Positions 33,190 to 40,942 of a DNA stretch of 64,000 nucleotides are shown here, piece after piece; positions within the stretch are counted from its first letter, which is position 1; each line of letters begins with the position of its first letter. Made by a program: the position numbers and the translations under genes. The stretch lies in the NCBI RefSeq assembly GCF_036227325.1, contig NZ_CP109467.1:434001-498000 (forward strand), read 5' to 3'. The notes under the pieces are model-generated. The model was not told the DNA's origin, did not search any database, and was given only the letters and a program-made list of their open reading frames with translations. Source of the stretch: Streptomyces sp. NBC_01465 (GTDB lineage Bacteria; Actinomycetota; Actinomycetes; Streptomycetales; Streptomycetaceae).

Positions 33190-33235
33190 TGCGGATCGCG
33201 GTGTCCGGCACCTTGCCGGGGGTGTGATGGGACGC

Positions 33236-34390
33236 ATGGAACACTCACCGCCGCGGCTGGATCTCCGACGTCTGCTGCCGCGTTTCAACGGCCGGTTGCA
33301 CGACCCCAGGACGGCGACGGCGATCGGCCGGTGGCTGGGGGCGGCGTTCGCCGTCTGTCTTGTCACCGGGGTCGTCAGCCATTACCTGCAGCATCCACCG
33401 GGCGCGCTCGTCGATGTACTGCCGAGCCGGCCGGTGTGGGGCTACCGGCTGAGTCAGGGGCTGCATGTGGCGAGCGGGATCGCCGCGATTCCGCTGCTGC
33501 TCGCGAAGCTGTGGACGGTCTATCCGCGGCTGTTCGTGTGGCCGCCGGCCGAGTCCGTGCTCCACGGTCTGGAGCGGCTCTCGGTGGGGCTGCTGGTCGC
33601 CGCGTCGGTGTTCGAGGTGTTCACGGGGCTGCTCAACACGGTCCAGTGGTATCCCTGGCCGTTCTCGTTCGTGCCGGTGCACTTCGCGGTCGCCTGGGTG
33701 GTGGCGGGGTCGGTGCTGCTGCATGTGGCGGTCAAGTACCCATTGATCAGGGCGCATTGGCGGCTCCGCTCCCCCGGGACGCTCGCACTGCCCACCGAGG
33801 ACGGGCCGGACCGGCGGTCGCTGCTGCGCGGGGTGACGGCGGCGGTGGGCGCGGTGACCGTGGTGACGGTGGGGCAGTCGTTCACCCCGCTGGGGCGGCT
33901 CGATCTGCTGGCTCCGCGCCATCCGGATCACGGTCCGCAGGGGCTGCCGGTCAACCGTACGGCCGCTGCTGCCAGGACATTGGCGGTCGACACCGCCGAG
34001 TGGCGGCTGACGGTGACCGGCCCGCGTCCGTACGAGCTGACGCTCGACGAGCTCCGGGCGCTTCCGCAGAGCGCGGCCGAGCTGCCGATCGCGTGCGTGG
34101 AGGGGTGGTCGAAGTCGGCGCACTGGGGAGGGGTGCGGATCCGGGACCTCCTGGACCGGGCGGGTGCGCCGCCGGGGGCCGGGCTGCGGGTCGTGTCGCT
34201 CGAACACCGGGGCGCGTACCGAGTGATGGAGATGGGGCGCGAGTACGCCCGCGATCCGCTGACGCTGCTGGCGCTGCGACTCAATGGCGGCGTCCTCACG
34301 CCCGATCACGGTTTCCCTGCGCGGATCATCGCGCCGAACCGGCCCGGTGTGCTGCAGACCAAGTGGGTCACCCGGCTGGAGGTGCTGTGA
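33236..34390 (+). CDS. Membrane cytochrome b-like/molybdopterin-dependent oxidoreductase fusion
   Basis: A 384-aa two-part protein. Residues 1-185 form four transmembrane helices with membrane-facing histidines (H49, H77, H149, H163), suggestive of a b-type di-heme quinol-linked cytochrome. Residues 230-384 are a sulfite-oxidase-like molybdopterin domain with the probable molybdenum-ligating C287 in ELPIACVEGWSKSAHWGGV. Between them is a twin-arginine-like SLLRGVTAAVG stretch (R193-R194) and a fifth hydrophobic segment. ATG 33236 is chosen; ATG 33227 is possible. It is followed with a 1-nt overlap by a small membrane gene. The electron acceptor or donor is unknown; an envelope redox role is likely. 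Confidence 0.82.
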   Translation: MEHSPPRLDLRRLLPRFNGRLHDPRTATAIGRWLGAAFAVCLVTGVVSHYLQHPPGALVDVLPSRPVWGYRLSQGLHVASGIAAIPLLLAKLWTVYPRLFVWPPAESVLHGLERLSVGLLVAASVFEVFTGLLNTVQWYPWPFSFVPVHFAVAWVVAGSVLLHVAVKYPLIRAHWRLRSPGTLALPTEDGPDRRSLLRGVTAAVGAVTVVTVGQSFTPLGRLDLLAPRHPDHGPQGLPVNRTAAAARTLAVDTAEWRLTVTGPRPYELTLDELRALPQSAAELPIACVEGWSKSAHWGGVRIRDLLDRAGAPPGAGLRVVSLEHRGAYRVMEMGREYARDPLTLLALRLNGGVLTPDHGFPARIIAPNRPGVLQTKWVTRLEVL

Positions 34391-34890
34391 TGATGCGTCA
34401 AATTGTGGGCGTGGCAGGGTTGTTGATGATCGCGCTCGGCGGCTGGCTGCTCTCCGGGGTCGGTGATCCGACAGGGGCGGCGGTGTGGCTGGCGGGATCC
34501 GTGGTGCTGCACGACGGGCTGATCGCGCCGCTCGTGCTGCTCGCAGGGCTCGCGGTGGCCAGGGGGCCCGCACCCCGGGTGGTGCGGGCCGCACTTGTGG
34601 TCGGCGGATGTCTGACGACGGTCGCCCTGCCGGTGCTGCTGCGGCCCGGCACCCCGGCCAACTCCTCGGTGCTTCCGCTGGACTACCTCGCGAACTGGCT
34701 GATCCTGCTGGGGATCACTGCCGCGGCAGCTGTGGCGTACGCCGTAGTGCGACGAACCGGCGGCCCTGCTCCTGCCATGCGCCGGATTCGCTCCATCCGG
34801 TGGCGCGGCCATGACGGAGAACGGCCTGCACCCCCACCCGCGCCCAAGGGAAGTCCGCGCCGCTTCCGCCGCGGCCGTCGTCGACCCTGA
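34390..34890 (+). CDS. Small polytopic membrane protein coupled to the molybdopterin gene
   Basis: A 166-aa protein with about four helices (QIVGVAGLLMIALGGWLLSG, LIAPLVLLAGLAVARG, VVRAALVVGGCLTTVALPVLL and LANWLILLGITAAAAVAYAVV) and a basic arginine-rich C-terminal tail. The start ATG overlaps the previous stop as TGATG, so translation is coupled. The last 176 bp run antisense to the 3' end of the methyltransferase gene; the arginine-rich tail may therefore be a shadow of that gene, the true protein ending at the last helix. It is likely a partner of the molybdopterin enzyme. I recognise no family. Confidence 0.65.
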   Translation: MMRQIVGVAGLLMIALGGWLLSGVGDPTGAAVWLAGSVVLHDGLIAPLVLLAGLAVARGPAPRVVRAALVVGGCLTTVALPVLLRPGTPANSSVLPLDYLANWLILLGITAAAAVAYAVVRRTGGPAPAMRRIRSIRWRGHDGERPAPPPAPKGSPRRFRRGRRRP

Positions 34891-35386
34891 CCCGCACGCG
34901 TTCGTCCACCTCGACCGGGGCGGCCTCGACGAGCAACAGGCCGCCCCGGACGACGAGTTGGGCCGCCCGGAGAAGGAGAGCTCGGGGGTCGCCGCCGATG
35001 CCGATGTTGCCGTCGATGAGCAGGGCCGTGCCCCAGCGACCCTCGCCCGGCAGCGTGTCGAAGACCGAACGGCACAGGGCGGCTCCGCCTTCCCTGGTCG
35101 TACGGTCGACGGCCGCCGGGCTCACATCGATGCCGAGCACCCGGTGGCCCAGCGCCGCCAGCCCTGCGACCAGCCGTCCTGGCCCGCAGCCGATGTCCAG
35201 GACGGAGCCCTCGCAGCGGCCGAGTACGGACATGTCGGCGCGGTCCGCGCCCGCGCACCAGCGCTCCACCTCCAGCGGCAGCAGCCAGCCGTCGGCCCGG
35301 CGCAGGAACAGCGGGCCGCGTCCGGTGCGCAGGGCGTCCGCGTACGGGTCGGCCTGCCAGGCGCGCTGCTGTACGGGGGCGCTCAT
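34715..35386 (-). CDS. Class I SAM-dependent methyltransferase
   Basis: A 223-aa methyltransferase. The SAM motif is GSVLDIGCGPGRLVAGLAALGHRVLGIDVSPAAVDRT, with post-I and motif II RWGTALLIDGNIGIGGDPRALLLRA. The ATG start overlaps the DUF2064 stop as ATGA. It is the last gene of the GT2-DUF2064-methyltransferase operon, and its 3' end overlaps the convergent small membrane gene by 176 bp. In this context a methyl group would be placed on a lipid-linked or secondary sugar product, but the acceptor is unknown. Confidence 0.9.
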   Translation of the reverse strand: MSAPVQQRAWQADPYADALRTGRGPLFLRRADGWLLPLEVERWCAGADRADMSVLGRCEGSVLDIGCGPGRLVAGLAALGHRVLGIDVSPAAVDRTTREGGAALCRSVFDTLPGEGRWGTALLIDGNIGIGGDPRALLLRAAQLVVRGGLLLVEAAPVEVDERVRVRVDDGRGGSGADFPWARVGVQAVLRHGRATGWSESGAWQEQGRRFVALRRTPQLPRQ

Positions 35387-35994
35387 ACGGCGGCGCCGAG
35401 CGCTGCTGCGAACCGGGAGTGCGGGGCCTCGGCCGCGACGAGGCGGGCGTCCGCGTCCGTGTCGACGTCCCTCAGGCGCGGCAGGTCTCGGACCGTGAGC
35501 CCTGCGTCGGTCAGGCGCTTGCGCTGGAGAGCGCCGGTCTCCGGGGTCGACATGGGGACTCCCCGGATCAGATCCCCCCGGGGTTCGGCCAGGCCCAGCG
35601 CCCAGAATCCGCCGTCGTACGCGGGGCCGAACCAGGCGTCGCAGCCGTCCCACCCGTCGAGTGCGGGGGCCAGCAGCGCGGGGGTGATCTGTGGGGTGTC
35701 CATGCCGACGAGCAGCGCAGGCCCCGTACAGCCCTCGAAGGCCGCGGCGAGGCGCTCGTCGAGGCCGCCCGCGCTCTGCGGGACGACGTCGAAGCCCGGT
35801 GGCAGCCAGTCCCCCACGGCTCCGTCGAGGACCAGGACGCGGCGCCGGGCCGGAGTGTCGAGTACGGCGTGGAGCGTGTCGGTGAGGGCGGCCTCCGCGA
35901 GTGCGGCCGCCTCCTCGGGGGTCCAGGGCGGGGTGAGCCGCGTCTTGACGCGCCCCGGCACCGGCGCTTTGGCGATGACGAGAAGGGTGGTCAC
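35383..35994 (-). CDS. DUF2064/TIGR04282-type glycosyltransferase-like protein
   Basis: A 203-aa protein of the DUF2064 family, which is annotated in part as TIGR04282 arsenosugar biosynthesis nucleotidyl/glycosyl transferase. Motifs: TTLLVIAKAPVPGRVKTRLTP at the N terminus (nucleotide-binding loop), ALLVGMDTPQITPALLAPAL and DAWFGPAYDGGFWALGL. The fold is that of nucleotide-diphospho-sugar transferases. Start GTG 35994 overlaps the GT2 stop as GTGA. No ars genes are present here, so a role outside arsenosugar synthesis is likely. It may supply or modify an activated sugar for the GT2 product. Confidence 0.85.
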   Translation of the reverse strand: MTTLLVIAKAPVPGRVKTRLTPPWTPEEAAALAEAALTDTLHAVLDTPARRRVLVLDGAVGDWLPPGFDVVPQSAGGLDERLAAAFEGCTGPALLVGMDTPQITPALLAPALDGWDGCDAWFGPAYDGGFWALGLAEPRGDLIRGVPMSTPETGALQRKRLTDAGLTVRDLPRLRDVDTDADARLVAAEAPHSRFAAALGAAV

Positions 35995-36671
35995 CGGGCG
36001 GCCGCCCCGACCAGGACCGCGCGCATGTCGGCGACGGCCTGCCAGGTGCCCCGCCAGGTGCCGGTGACCTTGGACTTTCCGGTGCGCGGGCGGTACGGGA
36101 CGTCGCTCTCGGCGATCCGCCAGCCGGCGTCGGCGGCCCGTACGACCATCTCCAGCGGATAGCCGCTGCGCCGGTCGGTGAGACCGAGCCCGAGCAGCGC
36201 CTCGCGGCGGGCGGCCCGCATCGGGCCGAGGTCGCGCAGGTGCACTCCGGTCCGGGAGCGCAGCATTCGCGAGAGGGCGAGATTGCCGGCCCTGGCGTGC
36301 AACGGCCAGGCGCCGCGGCCCTGGGGTCGCCGCCGCCCGAGGGCGAGGTCTGTCTCTCCGCCGGTCACCTGCTCTACGAGGGCGGGGAGCAGTCCGGGGT
36401 CCAGGGAGGCGTCGCAGTCGCAGAAGCACACGATGTCGGCCCGGGCCGCGAGCAGTCCGGCGTGGCAGGCGGCGCCGAAGCCGCGCCGGGGCTCGTGGAC
36501 GACGGTCGCACCGAGGCGCTCGGCGAGTGCGGGCGATCCGTCGGTGGATCCGTTGTCGACGACGACGGCCCGCCAGCCGGCGGGAATGCGTTCCAGCACC
36601 CAGGGCAGCGCGGCGGCCTCGTCGAGGCAGGGGAGGACGACGTCCACGGACGTCGGAGGTGAGTCGGTCAC
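35991..36671 (-). CDS. GT2-family glycosyltransferase (dolichyl-phosphate mannose synthase-like)
   Basis: A 226-aa GT-A transferase that would place a sugar from a nucleotide donor on a polyprenyl phosphate. It has TSVDVVLPCLDEAAALPWVLERIPAGWRAVVVDNGSTDGSPALAERLGA and the DxD-like VCFCDCDASLDPGLLPAL, and ends with RRSGYPLEMVVRAADAGWRIAESDVPYRPRTGKSKVTGT. GTG 36671 is taken because the 20-bp element then lies 44 nt upstream, matching copy 1 at 33170; ATG 36701 is an alternative. It is first in the operon with DUF2064 and methyltransferase genes and is divergent from the response regulator. Confidence 0.87.
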   Translation of the reverse strand: MTDSPPTSVDVVLPCLDEAAALPWVLERIPAGWRAVVVDNGSTDGSPALAERLGATVVHEPRRGFGAACHAGLLAARADIVCFCDCDASLDPGLLPALVEQVTGGETDLALGRRRPQGRGAWPLHARAGNLALSRMLRSRTGVHLRDLGPMRAARREALLGLGLTDRRSGYPLEMVVRAADAGWRIAESDVPYRPRTGKSKVTGTWRGTWQAVADMRAVLVGAAAR

Positions 36672-36715
36672 GCCCTCACCGTACGAATCAGAAACGGACA
36701 TAAGGGATTTCGAGT

Positions 36716-36735
36716 CCTTACGAAACACGGACGTC
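36716..36735 (-). promoter_or_regulatory. 20-bp element, copy 2, upstream of the GT2 operon
   Basis: Read on the minus strand this is GACGTCCGTGTTTCGTAAGG, one base different from the copy at 33170. It lies in the intergenic region between GT2 and response-regulator genes, 44 nt before GTG 36671. Confidence 0.6.
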
Positions 36736-36794
36736 GGGCCGTCCGCAGGGTCCATCGGGGCCGCCGGGGCCCCGGCCGGTGCGAGGCTGGGAGC

Positions 36795-37523
36795 ATGCAG
36801 AACCCTCATCCCGATCCGCACTCCGTGCCGCGCCCCGCGCGCATCCTGGTCGTCGACGACGACCCGACCGTCGCGGAGGTCGTCACCGGCTATCTGGAAC
36901 GGGCCGGACACCTCGTCGACCGGGCGGCCGACGGCCCCGAGGCGCTGCGCCGGGCCGCCGAACGCTGGCCGGACCTGGTGGTGCTCGATCTGATGCTGCC
37001 GGGCATGGACGGCCTGGAGGTCTGCCGGGAGCTGCGCGGCCGGGGCCCCGTACCCGTGATCATGCTGACCGCGCGAGGTGACGAGGACGACCGGATCCTC
37101 GGTCTGGAGATAGGCGCGGACGACTACGTGACGAAGCCCTTCAGCCCGCGCGAGCTGGTGCTGCGCGTCGAGTCGGTGCTGCGCCGCAGCCGGGCGGGCG
37201 CGGACACCAGGCCGGGGCCGCTGCTCGCGGCGGCGGGGATCTCCATGGATCCGGCGGCCCGGAGGGCCACCAAGGACGGGTCCGAACTCGCCCTGACACT
37301 GCGCGAGTTCGATCTCCTGGAGTATCTGCTGCGCCATCCCGGGCAGGCCTGCAGCCGTGAGCGGCTGATGCACGAGGTGTGGGGGTGGGAGTTCGGTGAT
37401 CTGTCGACGGTCACCGTTCATGTGCGGCGGCTGCGCGGGAAGATCGAGAGCGATCCGGGTGCGCCCGCGCTCATCCAGACGGTGTGGGGCGTCGGCTACC
37501 GCTTCGAGGTGAGCGAGGCGTGA
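36795..37523 (+). CDS. OmpR/PhoB-family response regulator
   Basis: A 242-aa two-component DNA-binding regulator. The receiver has the phospho-acceptor D65 in LVVLDLMLPGMDG and the switch K in DDYVTKPFSPREL; the winged-helix output domain is ALTLREFDLLEYLLRHPGQACSRERLMHEVWG through VHVRRLRGKIESDPGAPALIQTVWGVGYRFE. It is followed by its histidine kinase with a GTGA overlap. It is divergent from the GT2 operon. The shared 20-bp element is the obvious candidate target. Confidence 0.95.
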   Translation: MQNPHPDPHSVPRPARILVVDDDPTVAEVVTGYLERAGHLVDRAADGPEALRRAAERWPDLVVLDLMLPGMDGLEVCRELRGRGPVPVIMLTARGDEDDRILGLEIGADDYVTKPFSPRELVLRVESVLRRSRAGADTRPGPLLAAAGISMDPAARRATKDGSELALTLREFDLLEYLLRHPGQACSRERLMHEVWGWEFGDLSTVTVHVRRLRGKIESDPGAPALIQTVWGVGYRFEVSEA

Positions 37524-38632
37524 AGGACCTCCTGCTGATCGCGCTGTACGCCTTCGCCGGGGCCTGTGCGGCCGGGCTCCTCGGGGCCCTGGTGCTGCGG
37601 CTGCTCCGCCGGCGTTCGGTCGCCGTCGTGCTGACCGTCGTCGCCGCGGTGGCGGTGACCGCGATGCTGGCCGGGACGCTGGTGGTGGCGTGGGCGATGT
37701 TCCTGTCGGCGCACGACCTGAAGGTGGTGACGCTGGTGGCGGCGATGGCGGCCGTGGTCTCGCTGGCCACCGCGCTGCTGCTCGGCCGCTGGGTCGTGGC
37801 GGGGAGCAAGGCGCTGACCTTGGCCGCCCGCTCCTTCGGCGAGGGCGGTTCCTTTGCCGCGCCGGACGGCGCAGCCACCTCCGAACTGGCCGATCTGGGA
37901 CGGGAATTGGCGGCCACGAGTGCCAAGCTGGCTGCTTCGCGCGAGCGAGAGCGGGCGCTGGAGACTTCGCGCCGTGAGCTCGTCGCCTGGATCTCGCACG
38001 ACCTGCGTACGCCGCTGGCCGGTCTGAGGGCGATGTCGGAGGCGCTGGAGGACGGCATGGCGGCCGATCCCGAGCGCTACTTCCGGCAGATCCGTACCGA
38101 GGTGGACCGGCTCAACTCGATGGTCGGCGACCTCTTCGAGCTCTCCCGGATCCATGCGGGTGCGCTGACGCTCACTCCGACCCGGATCTCCGTGTACGAC
38201 CTGGTGGGCGATGCGATGGCCGGCGCCGATCCCCTGGCGCGCGAGCACGGGGTGCGGCTGGTCGGCGAGGGTGTCGAGCCGGTGCCGGTGGAGGTCGACG
38301 GCAAGGAGATGACGCGGGTGCTGGCCAATCTGCTGGTCAACGCCATCCACCGGACGCCCGCCGACGGCACGGTCGCGGTCGCCGCCGAGCTGCGGTCCGG
38401 GTCGGTGGTGCTGTCGGTGACCGACGGCTGCGGCGGGATTCCCGAAGGCGATCTGGAGCGCGTCTTCGACACGGGCTGGCGCGGCAGTGAGGCCCGCACT
38501 CCCCCGGCGGGTGCGGGCCTCGGTCTGGCGATCGTGCGCGGCATCGTGGAGGCTCACGAGGGGCGGGCCGCCGTCCGTAACGTGACGGGCGGCTGCCGCT
38601 TCGAGGTCACTCTCCCCGCAGCCCCGATCTAG
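37520..38632 (+). CDS. Sensor histidine kinase (HisKA type)
   Basis: A 370-aa membrane kinase with about three N-terminal helices (starting VKDLLLIALYAFAGACAAGLLG), a HAMP-like linker (ALTLAARSFGEGGSFAAPDG), the H-box ELVAWISHDLRTPLAGLRAMSEALED with the phospho-acceptor His, N-box VLANLLVNAIHRTPADG and G-boxes DGCGGIPEGD and GAGLGLAIVRGIVEAHEG. No extracytoplasmic sensor domain of notable size is present; the input may be membrane stress or a small-loop ligand. The GTG start overlaps the regulator stop. Its 3' end overlaps the convergent epimerase gene by 26 bp. Confidence 0.93.
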   Translation: MKDLLLIALYAFAGACAAGLLGALVLRLLRRRSVAVVLTVVAAVAVTAMLAGTLVVAWAMFLSAHDLKVVTLVAAMAAVVSLATALLLGRWVVAGSKALTLAARSFGEGGSFAAPDGAATSELADLGRELAATSAKLAASRERERALETSRRELVAWISHDLRTPLAGLRAMSEALEDGMAADPERYFRQIRTEVDRLNSMVGDLFELSRIHAGALTLTPTRISVYDLVGDAMAGADPLAREHGVRLVGEGVEPVPVEVDGKEMTRVLANLLVNAIHRTPADGTVAVAAELRSGSVVLSVTDGCGGIPEGDLERVFDTGWRGSEARTPPAGAGLGLAIVRGIVEAHEGRAAVRNVTGGCRFEVTLPAAPI

Positions 38633-39656
38633 CGAACTCGGCCATCCCCTCGGCGAATCCGACCTCCGGCTTCCAGCCGAGCTCGGCCCGCAGACGCTCC
38701 GAGGACGCCGTGATGTGGCGTACGTCGCCGAGCCGGTAGCCGCCGGTGATCACGGGGTCGGGGCCGCCGTGCGCGCGGGCCAGTTCGCAAGCCATCTCGC
38801 CGACGGTGTGGGGGGTGCCGCTGCCGGTGTTGTACGGGGTGAGCGCGGACGGCAGCCTCTCGCCAAGGGCTTCCAGGGCGACGGCATTGGCGGCGGCCAC
38901 GTCCCGTACGTGCACGAAGTCCCTGCGCTGGCGACCGTCCTCGTACACCTGGGGTGCTTCGCCGCGGGCGAGGGAGGAGCGGAAGAAGGAGGCGACCCCC
39001 GCGTACGGCGTGTCCTTGGGCATCCCCGGGCCGTACACATTGTGGTAGCGCAGGGCGACCGCCCGGCCGCCGGTGGCTCTGGCCCAGGACGCGGCCAGGT
39101 GTTCCTGGGCGAGTTTGGTCGCCGCGTACACATTGCGGGGGTCCGTCGGTGCGTCCTCGCCGACGAGGCCGGGCGCCAACTCGGCTCCGCAGTACGGGCA
39201 CAGGGGCTCGAAGCGGCCCTCTTCGAGTGCGGACGCGGCGCGCGGGCCCGGGCGGACGCGGCCGTGCGCGGGGCAGTCGTAGCGGCCCTCGCCGTACACG
39301 ACCATCGATCCGGCCAGCACGAGGCCGCTCACCCCCGTCTCGGCCATGGCGGCCAGCAGGACGGCCGTGCCCAGGTCGTTGCAGCTCACGTAGTCGGGCG
39401 CGTCGGCGAAGTCCTTCCCCAGACCGACCATCGCCGCCTGGTGGCAGACCGCGTCCACGCCGCGCAGGGCGCGTACGACCGCGGCCCTGTCCCGTACATC
39501 AGCGTGGATCCACTCTGCGTCGGGCAGCTGCGGCAGCCGGGGGTGGGCGGAGGGGAGCAGGGCGTCGAGGACGACCGGGGTGTGGCCCCGGTCGGTGAGG
39601 GTCCGGGTGAGGTGCGAGCCGATGAAGCCCGCGCCTCCGGTGACGAGTACGCGCAT
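38607..39656 (-). CDS. NAD-dependent epimerase/dehydratase with a cysteine-rich insert
   Basis: A 349-aa extended SDR acting on nucleotide sugars. The Rossmann loop is MRVLVTGGAGFIGSHLTRTL and the catalytic Y177-x3-K181 is in VYAATKLAQEHLAASW. An insert at residues 125-165 contains C128, H131, C153 and C156 (CPAHG ... CPYCG), a plausible zinc site that is not in ordinary GalE-type enzymes. The start has a TACCGT box 7 nt upstream and little Shine-Dalgarno sequence. It converges on the histidine kinase gene. It probably provides the sugar nucleotide used by the GT2 or GT87 proteins of this module. Confidence 0.87.
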   Translation of the reverse strand: MRVLVTGGAGFIGSHLTRTLTDRGHTPVVLDALLPSAHPRLPQLPDAEWIHADVRDRAAVVRALRGVDAVCHQAAMVGLGKDFADAPDYVSCNDLGTAVLLAAMAETGVSGLVLAGSMVVYGEGRYDCPAHGRVRPGPRAASALEEGRFEPLCPYCGAELAPGLVGEDAPTDPRNVYAATKLAQEHLAASWARATGGRAVALRYHNVYGPGMPKDTPYAGVASFFRSSLARGEAPQVYEDGRQRRDFVHVRDVAAANAVALEALGERLPSALTPYNTGSGTPHTVGEMACELARAHGGPDPVITGGYRLGDVRHITASSERLRAELGWKPEVGFAEGMAEFARSGLRGE

Positions 39657-39663
39657 GGCCTGG

Positions 39664-39669
39664 ACGGTA
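39664..39669 (-). promoter_or_regulatory. -10 box TACCGT for the epimerase gene
   Basis: Read on the minus strand, TACCGT ends 7 nt before the ATG at 39656, consistent with a leaderless message. Confidence 0.4.
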
Positions 39670-39718
39670 CGGGCGCCGGGCGGCCGGCGGGCGTCGCCGG
39701 ACCGCTCCGTCACCACTA

Positions 39719-39724
39719 CGTAAG
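39719..39724 (+). promoter_or_regulatory. CGTAAG core upstream of the BNR and epimerase genes
   Basis: CTACGTAAGAACCTC contains the CGTAAG core of the 20-bp element but not its left half. It may be a weaker regulator site in the epimerase/BNR-protein intergenic region. Confidence 0.25.
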
Positions 39725-39822
39725 AACCTCGGCGGGGCGCGGGCAACGCTTGCCGGGCCGTTGTCAGTGGTGGGGTGCAGACTGACTCGTAAACCGGACA
39801 ACGACGTCCTGGAGGTGTCGTG

Positions 39823-40908
39823 ATGACCGAAATCCTTCTCACCGTGGGCACGCGCAAGGGGCTCTTCATCGGCCGCAGGCAAGGCGGTACATGGGAGTTC
39901 GACGGCCCGCATTTCAACGCCCAGGCCGTGTACTCGGTCGGTATCGACGCACGCCGCGAGGTGCCGAGGCTGCTCGTCGGCGGGGACAGTGCGCACTGGG
40001 GTCCCTCGGTGTTCCACTCCGACGACTTCGGGGCGACGTGGACCGAGCCCAAAAAACCCGCGGTGAAGTTCCCCAAGGACACGGAGGCCTCCCTGGAGCG
40101 GGTCTGGCAGCTCCATCCGGCCGGACCCGCCGAGCCCGACGTGGTCTATGCGGGGACCGAGCCGGCCGCTCTGTTCCGCTCCGAGGACGGCGGGGAGAGC
40201 TTCGAGCTCGTACGACCGCTGTGGGAGCACCCCACCCGCTCCAAGTGGGTGCCCGGCGGAGGCGGCGAGGCGGTGCACACCGTGGTCACCGACCGCCGCG
40301 ACCCCGATGCGCTGATGGTCGCGGTGTCCACGGCCGGGGTGTTCCGCTCGCGCGACCGGGGGGCCAGCTGGGCGCCGTCCAACCACGGGGTCCAGGCCGT
40401 CTTCCTGCCGGACCCCGACCCGGAGTTCGGGCAGTGCGTGCACAAGGTCGCCCAGGACGCCGGGGACTTGGACCGGCTGTATCTGCAGAACCACTGGGGT
40501 GTGTACCGGAGCGACGACGCGGGTGCCAACTGGACCGACATCGGCGAGGGGCTCCCCTCCACCTTCGGCTTCGCGGTCGCCGCGCACCCGCACCGCGCGG
40601 ACACCGCGTACCTCTTCCCCATCACCGCCGACTCGGACCGGGTGCCGGCCGACAACAAGTGCCGGGTGTACCGCACGAACGACGCGGGCTCCACCTGGGA
40701 GCCGTTGTCGAAGGGTCTCCCGCAAGGGGCGCACTACGGCACGGTGTTGCGCGATGCACTCTGTACGGACGACGCGGACCCGGCGGGGGTGTACTTCGGC
40801 AATCGCAACGGCGAGGTGTACGCCAGTGCGGACGACGGCGACAGCTGGCAGCTCCTCGCCTCGCACCTGCCCGATGTCCTCTGCGTGCGGGCTGCGGCCC
40901 TCGGTTGA
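39823..40908 (+). CDS. BNR/sialidase-like beta-propeller protein
   Basis: A 361-aa protein with Asp-box-like repeats such as [55 protein letters not shown] and [11 protein letters not shown], so it should fold as a six- or seven-bladed propeller. It lacks a signal peptide and obvious sialidase catalytic Arg triad, so activity on glycans is unproven. The start is ATG 39823, with GGAGGTG upstream; GTG 39820 is adjacent. It is alone in its transcription unit. Annotators often call these exo-alpha-sialidase or glycosyl hydrolase. Confidence 0.85.
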   Translation: MTEILLTVGTRKGLFIGRRQGGTWEFDGPHFNAQAVYSVGIDARREVPRLLVGGDSAHWGPSVFHSDDFGATWTEPKKPAVKFPKDTEASLERVWQLHPAGPAEPDVVYAGTEPAALFRSEDGGESFELVRPLWEHPTRSKWVPGGGGEAVHTVVTDRRDPDALMVAVSTAGVFRSRDRGASWAPSNHGVQAVFLPDPDPEFGQCVHKVAQDAGDLDRLYLQNHWGVYRSDDAGANWTDIGEGLPSTFGFAVAAHPHRADTAYLFPITADSDRVPADNKCRVYRTNDAGSTWEPLSKGLPQGAHYGTVLRDALCTDDADPAGVYFGNRNGEVYASADDGDSWQLLASHLPDVLCVRAAALG

Positions 40909-40929
40909 GAGGGCCGGGGTGTCCGCCAG

Positions 40930-40935
40930 TAGGGT
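40930..40935 (+). promoter_or_regulatory. -10 box TAGGGT for ung
   Basis: TAGGGT ends 7 nt before GTG 40943. It also contains an AGGGTGA Shine-Dalgarno-like match, so a leaderless or a short-leader message is possible. Confidence 0.35.
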
Positions 40936-40942
40936 GACCCCC

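Noticed and set aside
34390..36067. Plus-strand frames across the methyltransferase and DUF2064 region
   Set aside because: Only the small membrane protein up to about 34765 has recognisable sequence; the rest is antisense to conserved genes.
35383..36671. Arsenosugar biosynthesis cluster
   Set aside because: The DUF2064 match to TIGR04282 is only by family; there is no ArsM, ArsR/ArsB or radical-SAM gene here, and no specific evidence for arsenic.
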